Below, in pieces: positions 1 through 7,705 of a stretch of 64,000 nucleotides of DNA. The stretch's first letter is position 1. Every line of letters starts with the position of its first letter. The notes under the pieces are model-generated. The model was not told the DNA's origin, made no database searches, and saw only the letters and a program-made list of their open reading frames with translations. Source of the DNA: Mycobacterium gordonae (lineage in GTDB: Bacteria; Actinomycetota; Actinomycetes; Mycobacteriales; Mycobacteriaceae); assembly GCF_001417955.2 (NCBI RefSeq), contig NZ_LKTM01000035.1, positions 31,910 to 95,909 of the forward strand. Direction: 5' to 3'. The translations under genes and the position numbers were made by a program.

Positions 1-1117
1 CGTGCAGTCCCTTGTCGTAGTAGGCCTGCGGCGTGGTCCCGTCGGGCAGCTGACACCACTCGGTGATCACCGGCGCCTTGCCCAGGCGATCCTTCAGGGC
101 GCCGACCAGCGGGTCGGAGGTCTGGACATAGTGCCCGGACTCGGCCCAGACCGGCAGCGGCGCGTAGACGCCAAGGCAGTCCGAACGGATGCCGACCGGG
201 GCGGCGAGCTTCCTGGTGACGTCGTCGGCCAGCAGTTCGCGCATGATCTCGGGATTGTTCGGAGTGGCCACCAACTGTGTGTGCGGAAAGGCGTTGACGT
301 TGGCGGCGACCAGCCGCTGGATCGACGCCTTGGTGATGTTCTGGTCGCGGAACTGGCTGTAATAGCCCAGCGCAGCCTCACTCTGGTCGGGGCTCGGGCC
401 CGGTGCGTTCAGCGAGTCACGCAGATAGGCGACGTGATTCTCGCTGAAGTCTCCGTAACCGGAGAACTCGAAGACACTGAGCCGCTCGTCGTTGTCATAG
501 CGGCGGCCGAGCGCGGCCAGCAGCTGCCCGAAGTCACCAAGATAGGTCGGGTCGTTGAAGTTCGGCACCACCTGCACCGGACCGTTCCCGGTAGCGGGAT
601 AGCTGGTGCTGGTGCCGGCCTTGGCCCGCTCCCAATCCGGGATCTCGATGTTCGTGTTGTCCGGGTAGCTGGCGTTGCAGCATGAGTTGTACGACTGCAC
701 CCGCAGCGTCAGCCGCATCCGGCGCTCGGCGAGCTTGTTCAGCGCGTCGTCGATGACGCTGAAGTCGAACCTGCGGTCATCGGGTGCGTCCGGGGGGAGC
801 GTGGCCGGATCGGTTGGCTGCAACTGCCGCCAGGTGACCCGCAGGCTGGCGTCGTAGGACGCCGGCCAGGCCGGATAGCGCTGCTGGGCCGGCTCACCCT
901 GCGGGAAGAGCGGCTCGAGCAGGTCTTCGTACTGCCCGCGCAGCGGATTGGAAATCTCCTGCGCGGCAGGCGGGATCGCCGGACTCACCATCGCGGCCAG
1001 CGGGCCGGGGTCGGTGTGCGGACGGCTACAGGCGTTGATCAGCAGCGCCGTGCCGGCGACAAGGACAGTTACGCAGGCGACAGCGACAAGTGTGATTTTC
1101 CTAATTGTTCGAACCAA
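1..1117 (-). CDS. Putative lipoprotein with glycosidase-like (DUF4832/GH42-like) fold, C-terminus cut by window edge
   Basis: The frame runs off the left edge, so the C-terminus is missing; about 372 residues are visible. It begins VRTIRKITLVAVACVTVL and continues into LLINACS, a signal peptide ending in a lipobox-like Ile-Asn-Ala-Cys (Asn at -2 is unusual), so a lipid-anchored exported protein is likely. Conserved-looking stretches such as PTYLGDFGQLLAALGRRYD and FEFSGYGDFSENH resemble secreted beta/alpha-barrel proteins of the DUF4832 / beta-galactosidase-like type. Substrate is unknown. The start is TTG at 1117 because an in-frame TAG, the stop of the upstream gene, lies five codons before it. 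The 12-base gap to the GGDEF-EAL gene suggests cotranscription. Function is inferred from pattern only. Confidence 0.7.
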   Translation of the reverse strand, partial: MVRTIRKITLVAVACVTVLVAGTALLINACSRPHTDPGPLAAMVSPAIPPAAQEISNPLRGQYEDLLEPLFPQGEPAQQRYPAWPASYDASLRVTWRQLQPTDPATLPPDAPDDRRFDFSVIDDALNKLAERRMRLTLRVQSYNSCCNASYPDNTNIEIPDWERAKAGTSTSYPATGNGPVQVVPNFNDPTYLGDFGQLLAALGRRYDNDERLSVFEFSGYGDFSENHVAYLRDSLNAPGPSPDQSEAALGYYSQFRDQNITKASIQRLVAANVNAFPHTQLVATPNNPEIMRELLADDVTRKLAAPVGIRSDCLGVYAPLPVWAESGHYVQTSDPLVGALKDRLGKAPVITEWCQLPDGTTPQAYYDKGLH

Positions 1118-1129
1118 TCTCTGCGTGAG

Positions 1130-2992
1130 CTAGATCGCGCCGAGCGTCAGCGCCTCACGGTCGGCGAGGAACGGCATCGGCATCCAGCGAGCGGCCAGCA
1201 ACGCCTCCATGGCGTTGCCCGGAACGGGGCGGGACAACAAGAATCCCTGCGCCCGGTGACACCCATGTTGCATCAAAGTCAGTGCGGCGGCCGGGGTCTC
1301 AACCCCCTCGGCCACCAGTTGCAGGCCGAATGCCTCGGCCAGACCGATGATGGCGCGCACGATCGCCAGGTCACCGGCGTTGGTGCCCAGGTCGCGAACG
1401 AACCCGGTGTCGATCTTGAGCATGTCGACCGGAAGTGACTTCAGGTGCGACAGCACCGCATAACCGGTGCCGAAGTCGTCGATGGCGATCTGCACCCCGA
1501 CTTCTTTGAGCTCTGAGAGCGTCTTGCGGGTGGCTTCGATGTCGTGCACCACCGCGCGCTCGGTGATCTCGAGGCAGACCGAGCCGCCGTCGATCCCGAA
1601 CTCCTCGATGGTGTCGGCGACGCTGCGGACGAACCCGCGGGTGATCAGCTGGACGGGCGAGACGTTGATCCGCAGCACCGCACTCTGCCCCACGCCGTTG
1701 GACCGCCAGCGGCTGAACTCCGCGCATGCGCTGCGCATCACCCAACGGCCCAGCTCGCCGGCGAGGTTGGTCGACTCGGCGACCCCGATGAACGAGTCCG
1801 GCAGCAGCAGGCCCCAGATCGGGTGCCGCCACCGGACCAGCGCCTCGGCGGCCACGATCGCCCCGGTCCACAAATCGACCTCGGGCAGGTAGTGCAGCAG
1901 CAGCGCTTCGCTGTCGATGTCGCCCTGCAGATGCAGCTCGATGTCGTTGCGGAACGCGCTTTTGAGCGACATGTCGTCGGTGGACAGTGCCACCTGATTT
2001 CCACCGGCCCGCTTGGCCGTCAGCACCGCTTCGTCGGCGCGGCGCAACAGGTCGGTGCTGTTGTCCCGGCCCGGCATGCCGACCGCCAGCCCGATGCTGA
2101 CCGTGCGGGTGATCTGATGACCGCCGATCGCCAGGCGTTCGCGCAGCATTGTGCCCAGCCGACGCGCGAACGACTCGGCCGCCGCGCTCGACATCGTCTG
2201 ATCCGGGATGACGACGAACTCGTCACCACCCAGGCGGGCGATCATGCTCTGACTGCCGGCGCACACCCGCAGGCGCTGGGCGAAGACGCGGATGAACCAG
2301 TCGCCCGCGGTGTGGCCGAGGTAGTCGTTGATGGACTTGAGCCGGTCGAGGTCCATGTAGAGCACCGCGACGGGGCCGGGATTGCCGGCCGCCAGCCGGT
2401 CGGACAGGTGCGCGACCAGCGCCCGTCGGTTGTACAGACCCGTGAGGTCGTCGTGTTCGGCCAGGTACCGGAGCTTTTCCTCGGCGGCGATCCGGGCCTG
2501 CAACTGCGCGAACAGCGCCGCGACCGCCTCGAGGGTGTTGATCTCTTCCTGTTTCCATTTGCGCGCGCCGAACTTGACGACGCCCAGCACACCGGTGGTC
2601 ATCTCCCCGGACACCAGCGGCGCGGCCGCTACGGACGGCGACGCCGTCTGCTTGGCGCCGCCCACCCAGCGCAACGACCGATTGCTCTGATCCGGCCGGA
2701 TCACCACGGGCTTGCGGCCGTGCTCGCACTGGGCGAGCACCGGGTCGGCGCTGGTGAAGTGCACGACGGCCTGCGGGTCGGGATCCGGCACGTCAGCGCG
2801 CGGAGGCCATTCGGCCACCAGGACCGAGGCGCGGATGTCGTGGTCGTGGTGCCGTAGGAAGCTGGCGTCGACGTCGAACTGCTCCACCAGTTGCGCAAGA
2901 ACCCGTTCGCTCACCTGCGTCGCGGTAGACGCGGTCGCCTCCATGAGCTGGGTGGCCACGGAGGTGACGACGAGGTCCAAGCTGCGCGGCAA
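1130..2992 (-). CDS. GAF-GGDEF-EAL cyclic-di-GMP synthase/phosphodiesterase
   Basis: About 620 residues. Domain order is an N-terminal GAF-like sensor (about 5-165), GGDEF cyclase (about 170-325, intact motif LGGDEFVVIP) and EAL phosphodiesterase (about 340-595, with AAEALVRWRHP, DDFGTGYAVL, KIDTGF and EGVET). Both catalytic sites look intact, so it may make and degrade c-di-GMP, as described for the M. tuberculosis Rv1354c family. The RxxD product-inhibition site expected just before GGDEF is absent. The start is TTG at 2992, preceded by GGAGG (2998-3002 on the plus strand); a TTG at 3034 would add 14 residues but has no ribosome site, and a CATAAT -10 lies beside it. No membrane segment is seen, so it is probably cytosolic. 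Confidence 0.88.
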   Translation of the reverse strand: MPRSLDLVVTSVATQLMEATASTATQVSERVLAQLVEQFDVDASFLRHHDHDIRASVLVAEWPPRADVPDPDPQAVVHFTSADPVLAQCEHGRKPVVIRPDQSNRSLRWVGGAKQTASPSVAAAPLVSGEMTTGVLGVVKFGARKWKQEEINTLEAVAALFAQLQARIAAEEKLRYLAEHDDLTGLYNRRALVAHLSDRLAAGNPGPVAVLYMDLDRLKSINDYLGHTAGDWFIRVFAQRLRVCAGSQSMIARLGGDEFVVIPDQTMSSAAAESFARRLGTMLRERLAIGGHQITRTVSIGLAVGMPGRDNSTDLLRRADEAVLTAKRAGGNQVALSTDDMSLKSAFRNDIELHLQGDIDSEALLLHYLPEVDLWTGAIVAAEALVRWRHPIWGLLLPDSFIGVAESTNLAGELGRWVMRSACAEFSRWRSNGVGQSAVLRINVSPVQLITRGFVRSVADTIEEFGIDGGSVCLEITERAVVHDIEATRKTLSELKEVGVQIAIDDFGTGYAVLSHLKSLPVDMLKIDTGFVRDLGTNAGDLAIVRAIIGLAEAFGLQLVAEGVETPAAALTLMQHGCHRAQGFLLSRPVPGNAMEALLAARWMPMPFLADREALTLGAI

Positions 2993-3242
2993 CGAGACCT
3001 CCGATGTTGTGCACGTGTTCAACGACTGCGTCAATTATGGGTGACCCACCCGGTCGGCGGACCGTATTCGCAATCGCCGTTTTCGATGCCCGACGATGCG
3101 CATCGAAGTGGCCGAATACCCGGACGGCGCAGGTCACGGATGGATTCCTGGTTACCAGAGACTAGCACGCAAGCCCTTTGCACCCCCGCCTGAAAACCAG
3201 CTGACCTGCATGGTCGCTTCGGGTCACACCGCGTTTTTCGGC

Positions 3243-3248
3243 TAGGGT
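3243..3248 (+). promoter_or_regulatory. -10 element of a predicted leaderless promoter
   Basis: TAGGGT lies six bases before the ATG at 3255. No Shine-Dalgarno is present, so the transcript probably begins at the start codon, a common arrangement in mycobacteria. Confidence 0.5.
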
Positions 3249-3254
3249 CGGCTG

Positions 3255-4049
3255 ATGTCTGTCGCACGGTCAGCCAAACGGTTGCTCGCGCCGGCGGCCA
3301 AGACCGTCGCGCCACACATGTTCTGGAAGCGCAAGTTCAAGATCCTGCAGCGTCTTGGGGAGTCACGTCCGGATGTGGCGCTGGTGGCCTCGCTGTGTGA
3401 CCCCGAGCGGGTGTCGCTGGATATCGGCGCCGACGTCGGCGAATTCGCGATCGGGATGCTGCCCTCGTCGAGGTCTGTGATCGCGTTCGAGCCGCGTCCC
3501 GCCCAGGCCCGCGACCTGGCCTTGATGTTCACTGCCGTCGGGGCGCCCGTGCGCATCGAAGCGGTCGCGCTCTCCGACCAGCCGGGCATGACGGCGATGC
3601 GGGTGGTGGAATCCGACCCGGGCCGCAGCACGATCGATCACGAGAACGTCCTCGACACCGCGGTCGGTGGTCCGGTCGCGACCATCGAGGTCCCGGTGAA
3701 GCGCCTCGACGACCTGCGGCTGGACAACGTCGGCCTGGTCAAGATCGACGTTGAGGGTCATGAGCTGGCCGTTCTTCGCGGCGCCGTGAACACGCTGCGG
3801 CGCAACCGGCCGACCGTTGTGGTGGAGGCCGAGGAACGCCATCACGTCAACGCGGTCGCCGACATCACCGCCCTGCTGAGCGGGCTGGGATTCCGTGGCT
3901 ACTTCTGGCTCGACGACCAGCGCCGGCCGATCGAGGAGTTCGACGCCGCCGCTCACCAGAACCCGGACAATATCGGCGGCGCCGAGGACGATTGGGCGCC
4001 GCGCGGCGTGTACGTCAACAACTTCGTCTTCGAGCCGGCGGACGCCTGA
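3255..4049 (+). CDS. FkbM-family SAM-dependent methyltransferase
   Basis: 264 residues. The SAM-binding region reads SLDIGADVGEFA with IAFEPRP following, and the family signature VKIDVEGHELAVLRGA sits at about residues 160-175, typical of Methyltransf_21/FkbM enzymes that O-methylate sugars or natural products. The acceptor is not known. In mycobacteria such enzymes often act on glycolipid sugars, but no glycolipid genes adjoin it here. It stands alone: divergent from the GGDEF-EAL gene across about 220 bases and 104 bases before the next gene. Translation is probably leaderless. Confidence 0.85.
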   Translation: MSVARSAKRLLAPAAKTVAPHMFWKRKFKILQRLGESRPDVALVASLCDPERVSLDIGADVGEFAIGMLPSSRSVIAFEPRPAQARDLALMFTAVGAPVRIEAVALSDQPGMTAMRVVESDPGRSTIDHENVLDTAVGGPVATIEVPVKRLDDLRLDNVGLVKIDVEGHELAVLRGAVNTLRRNRPTVVVEAEERHHVNAVADITALLSGLGFRGYFWLDDQRRPIEEFDAAAHQNPDNIGGAEDDWAPRGVYVNNFVFEPADA

Positions 4050-4090
4050 CGGCCCAGTCACCGTGAGACAGCTCACATTTGCCGCCCCTC

Positions 4091-4117
4091 TGTCACGGAC
4101 GGCCGGCCGACGGTGTC
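4091..4117 (+). promoter_or_regulatory. Candidate ECF41-type promoter (autoregulation)
   Basis: TGTCACG (4091-4097) and TGTC (4114-4117) are separated by exactly 16 bases, close to the published ECF41 consensus TGTCACA-N16-CGTC (one mismatch in each half). It precedes the oxidoreductase-sigma factor operon, which is where an ECF41 factor is expected to act on itself. Confidence 0.5.
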
Positions 4118-4153
4118 TGAAGGGTTGTAACCGACACCGAGAAGGAGACAACG

Positions 4154-5350
4154 ATGTCTGAACAGACGAACTCAACCCACCGGAAAGCGCACGTCGTCGT
4201 GCTAGGCGGCGGGTACGCCGGGACGATGGCGGCCAACCATCTTCGGCTGCGTACCGATGTCGACATCACTCTGGTCAACCCCCGCCCGCAATTCGTCGAG
4301 CGGATCCGCCTGCACCAACTGGCCGCCGGCACTGCCACCGCCACCGCCGACTACGGCACGCTGCTGGGCAACGGTGTCCGGCTGGTCGTCGACACCGCCG
4401 ACCACATTGACGCCGCCGCCCGGCGGGTGCTGCTGGCCTCGGGCGCCGCGCTGGACTACGACTACCTGATCTATGCGATCGGCAGCACCGGCGCCGCTCC
4501 GGTCGCGGTGCCCGGCGCATCCGAGTACGCGCACGTGCTGTCCGAGCTGGAAGGCGCGCAGAAGCTGCGCTACGCGCTTGCGGATCTGCGCGCCGACGCT
4601 CCCGTCGTGGTGGTCGGCGCCGGCTTGACCGGCATCGAGGCCGCGGGCGAGTTCGGTGAGCAGGGCCGCGAGGTGACCCTGGTCTGCGGCGGCGTCCTGG
4701 GCCCGTCACTGAGCGGCCCCGGCCGGCGTTCGGTGGCCAGGCAGTTGCGCAAACTCGGCGTGAACGTGCTCGAATCCGCCACGGTCACCGAGGTGCGCTG
4801 GGATTCAGTGGTGCTCGGTGACGGCACCGTGCTGCCCAGCGCCGTGACGGTGTGGACCGCGGGATTCGGCGTCCCGGACCTGGCCGCGCGCAGCGGGCTG
4901 CGCACCGACTCGCTCGGTCGGCTGCTCACCGACGAGACGCTGACCAGCATCAGCGACGAGCGCATCGTCGCCGCCGGTGACGCCGCGGCGCCCTCCAACC
5001 AGCCGTTGCGGATGAGCTGCCAGGCGGCCATTCCGCTGGCCGCCCAAGCCGCCAACACGGTGCTGTCCCGCATCGCCGGCACGGCTCCAGCCTTGCTCAA
5101 CCAGGCGTTCACCGGGCAGTGCATCAGCGTGGGCCGCAGCTTCGGCACCATCCAGCTGGCCCGCACCGACGACACCCCGGTCAACCTGTACATCGGCGGA
5201 CGCACGGCGGCGGCGATCAAGGAACTGGTCTGCAAGGGCACGGTGTGGGGCCTGCGCAAGGAAGCCGCCAAGCCCGGCTGGTACCGCTGGCTCAAAGGCG
5301 GTAACCGGCCCGCGCAGTTGCCCGCCGAGCAGCAGGCCGCGCTGCGGTGA
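4154..5350 (+). CDS. NAD(P)/FAD-dependent oxidoreductase (NDH-2-like) paired with ECF41 sigma factor
   Basis: 398 residues, full length for a type II NADH dehydrogenase/pyridine nucleotide-disulfide oxidoreductase. The N-terminal FAD-binding motif is VVLGGGYAGTMAANH, the second nucleotide-binding motif is VVVGAGLTGIEAAGE (about residues 152-166), and the flavin-contacting segment is IVAAGDAAA (about residues 272-280). No strong C-terminal membrane helix is seen, so it is probably soluble or peripheral. GAAGGAG precedes the ATG. Its stop overlaps the next start by four bases (GTGA), implying translational coupling. ECF41 factors are usually found beside carboxymuconolactone decarboxylase, oxidoreductase or epimerase genes, and this fits the oxidoreductase type. 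Substrate unknown. Confidence 0.87.
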   Translation: MSEQTNSTHRKAHVVVLGGGYAGTMAANHLRLRTDVDITLVNPRPQFVERIRLHQLAAGTATATADYGTLLGNGVRLVVDTADHIDAAARRVLLASGAALDYDYLIYAIGSTGAAPVAVPGASEYAHVLSELEGAQKLRYALADLRADAPVVVVGAGLTGIEAAGEFGEQGREVTLVCGGVLGPSLSGPGRRSVARQLRKLGVNVLESATVTEVRWDSVVLGDGTVLPSAVTVWTAGFGVPDLAARSGLRTDSLGRLLTDETLTSISDERIVAAGDAAAPSNQPLRMSCQAAIPLAAQAANTVLSRIAGTAPALLNQAFTGQCISVGRSFGTIQLARTDDTPVNLYIGGRTAAAIKELVCKGTVWGLRKEAAKPGWYRWLKGGNRPAQLPAEQQAALR

Positions 5351-6252
5351 GCAACGGATCGGACAGTGGCGGGCACGCGGAACGCTTCACCCTGCTGCGC
5401 CCGCTGCTGTTCACCATCGCCTACGAAATCCTGGGCTCGGCGACCGAGGCCGACGACGTGTTGCAGGACAGCTACCTGCGCTGGGCCGACGTCGACCTGT
5501 CGACCGTGCGGGACACCAAGTCCTACCTGGCCCGGCTGGTCACCCGGCAGGCACTCAACGCACTGCGGGCCCAGGCGCGCCGCCGCGAGGAGTACGTCGG
5601 TCCCTGGCTGCCCGAACCGCTGCTCCTCGAAGACCAGGACGCCTCCGCCGATGTGGTGCTGGCCGAGTCGGTGTCCATGGCCATGTTGATCCTGCTCGAG
5701 ACGCTGACCCCGGACGAGCGGGCGGTGTTCGTGCTGCGCGAGGTCTTCGGATTCGACTACGCCGAGATCGCCGAGGCCGTCGGCAAACCGGCGGCGACAG
5801 TCCGCCAGGTCGCCCACCGGGCGCGCGAACACGTGCACGCGCGGCGTAAGCGGTTCGGCTCGGTCGACATCAAGCGCAACGCGGAGATCACCGCTCAGTT
5901 CCTGGCTACCGCCGCCAACGGCGACGTCACTGCGCTGGTCGGCATGCTGGCCCCGGATGCGGTATGGATGGCCGACGGGGGCGGCAAGGTCAGCGCGGCG
6001 CGCAAGCCGGTGGTGGGCGCCGAGAAGGTTGCCAAGGCCATCGTCGGCCTGCTCCGCAAGACGCACGCGCAGTTGCGTGTCGAGACGGTGACCTGCAACA
6101 GCGCGCCGGCCGTGGTGCTCTACCTCGCCGGGCGCATGGAGGGGGTGATCACGGTCGAGATCGTGGACGGCAAGATCACCAACTTCTACGCGATGCGCAA
6201 TCCGGACAAGTTGGTCGCGCTGGGCAACGCCCGGCAGATCAGCCGCGGCTGA
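5347..6252 (+). CDS. ECF41-family RNA polymerase sigma factor with SnoaL-like C-terminal domain
   Basis: 301 residues. Sigma region 2 spans about 15-80, region 4 about 115-165 (EVFGFDYAEIAEAVGKPAATVRQ), and a SnoaL-like extension about 175-295. The extension carries the ECF41 hallmarks DGGGK (210-214) and NPDKL (near 287), and the linker has WLPEPL. In this family the fused domain replaces a separate anti-sigma factor and controls activity from within the protein, so no anti-sigma gene is expected, and none is present. Its likely target is the promoter at 4091-4117. The M. tuberculosis SigJ is a related fused ECF. GTG start overlaps the oxidoreductase stop. Confidence 0.92.
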   Translation: MSNGSDSGGHAERFTLLRPLLFTIAYEILGSATEADDVLQDSYLRWADVDLSTVRDTKSYLARLVTRQALNALRAQARRREEYVGPWLPEPLLLEDQDASADVVLAESVSMAMLILLETLTPDERAVFVLREVFGFDYAEIAEAVGKPAATVRQVAHRAREHVHARRKRFGSVDIKRNAEITAQFLATAANGDVTALVGMLAPDAVWMADGGGKVSAARKPVVGAEKVAKAIVGLLRKTHAQLRVETVTCNSAPAVVLYLAGRMEGVITVEIVDGKITNFYAMRNPDKLVALGNARQISRG

Positions 6253-6296
6253 CCTTCGGCTCGTGCGGGAATCCCCCGTTCTGACAAGCTAGGGCG

Positions 6297-7547
6297 GTGC
6301 GAATCGACCGGCTCGGCGATCTGGGCGGCGCGCCGCAGGTGCTGCGCGCCGTCGGCCGCGCCACCAGCCGGCTCGGCCTCCCCCCGCCGGCCGCGCTGAC
6401 CGGTGAGTGGTTCGGCGCGCTGGCCGTCGTCGCGCCCAGCGTGCCGGTACAACAGGTCGCGGTGGGCGACGTGTTCTGCGCTCCCCGTGCGGCGGTCTCC
6501 GACGGGGGCGCGGTCGGCGGCGGCTGGATCGGCTACCTGTCCTACCCCGATGCCGGAGCAGACGGCCTGCCACACCGGATTCCCGAGGCCGCCGGCGGCT
6601 GGACCGACTGCGTCCTGCGGCGCGACCGGGACGGACAGTGGTGGTATGAGAGCCTGTCCGGCGCCCAGATGCCGGCCTGGTTGGCCGATGCCTTGACCCT
6701 GACCCCCAGAACGGCACCAATGTGCCAGATCGAATGGGAGACCGGAGACCGCTCAGCACACCGCGATGGTGTGCTGGCCTGCCTGGAGGCGATCGCAGCC
6801 GGGGAGGTCTACCAGGCTTGTGTCTGCACCAGGTTCACCGGGACCGTCAACGGCTCTTCGCTGGATTTCTTCATCGAGGGCGTGGCCCGAACCTCCCCGG
6901 CCCGAGCGGCGTACGTCGCGGGGCCCTGGGGCGCGGTGGCGTCGCTGTCTCCGGAACTCTTCCTGCGCCGCCGCGACGATGTGGTGACATCCAGCCCGAT
7001 CAAGGGAACACTGCCGCTGGATGCCTGGCCGTCGGCGCTGCGGGCGTCGCCCAAAGAGGTCGCCGAGAACATCATGATCGTCGATCTGGTGCGCAATGAC
7101 CTTGGGCGAGTTGCAATTACCGGCACCGTGCGGGTACCGGAACTGCTGGTGGTCCGGCGCGCCCCGGGGGTGTGGCACCTGGTGTCGACGGTCTCGGCGC
7201 AGGTGCCGGCCGAGCTGCCGATGTCGCAGCTGCTGGATGCCACCTTTCCCCCCGCTTCGGTCACCGGGACACCCAAACTGCGTGCGCGTCAGCTTATTTC
7301 GCAGTGGGAACGGAATCGCCGGGGGATATATTGCGGCACAGTCGGAATGGCCTCTCCAGTGGCCGGATGTGAGCTGAACGTCGCGATCCGCACCGTCGAG
7401 TTCGACGCAACCGGCAATGCCGTGCTCGGGGTGGGCGGCGGCATCACGGCCGACTCCGACCCGGATGCCGAATGGGCCGAGTGTCTGCACAAGGCGGCCC
7501 CGGTGGTCGGGCTGCCCACGTCCGTGTCGGCGAGTCGGGTGAGTTAG
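6297..7547 (+). CDS. pabB: Aminodeoxychorismate synthase component I (chorismate-binding enzyme)
   Basis: 416 residues. It converts chorismate plus ammonia to 4-amino-4-deoxychorismate for folate synthesis. The C-terminal chorismate-binding domain carries SSPIKGTLP (the PIKGT motif of aminodeoxychorismate synthases), VDLVRNDLGRVA, and FPPASVTGTPKLRA followed by the GIYCGTVGM block. The N-terminal part (about 1-130) is shorter and less conserved than in anthranilate synthases. GTG at 6297 is used, with 44 bases separating it from the sigma factor gene. No glutamine amidotransferase partner is nearby. It matches Rv1005c in synteny. Confidence 0.9.
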   Translation: MRIDRLGDLGGAPQVLRAVGRATSRLGLPPPAALTGEWFGALAVVAPSVPVQQVAVGDVFCAPRAAVSDGGAVGGGWIGYLSYPDAGADGLPHRIPEAAGGWTDCVLRRDRDGQWWYESLSGAQMPAWLADALTLTPRTAPMCQIEWETGDRSAHRDGVLACLEAIAAGEVYQACVCTRFTGTVNGSSLDFFIEGVARTSPARAAYVAGPWGAVASLSPELFLRRRDDVVTSSPIKGTLPLDAWPSALRASPKEVAENIMIVDLVRNDLGRVAITGTVRVPELLVVRRAPGVWHLVSTVSAQVPAELPMSQLLDATFPPASVTGTPKLRARQLISQWERNRRGIYCGTVGMASPVAGCELNVAIRTVEFDATGNAVLGVGGGITADSDPDAEWAECLHKAAPVVGLPTSVSASRVS

Positions 7548-7705
7548 CTCAGCAAATTCACAACGGCTGAGTTTACGGTTGTGAATTTTCCCGATCGGCC
7601 ACATGAGCCGCCGGGTACGCATAAGCTTCTGCCAGCGACGCGTGTTTGTCGCGCGTCAGACGCGAGGGGTTCGGCAGGGTCGGGCAGGGTCGGAAAGGGA
7701 ATGTC

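Noticed and set aside
4570..6066. Long open frame on the minus strand across the oxidoreductase and sigma factor genes
   Set aside because: Third-position GC of the true plus-strand genes keeps the opposite frame open; composition is Arg/Gly/Ala-rich noise with no motif.
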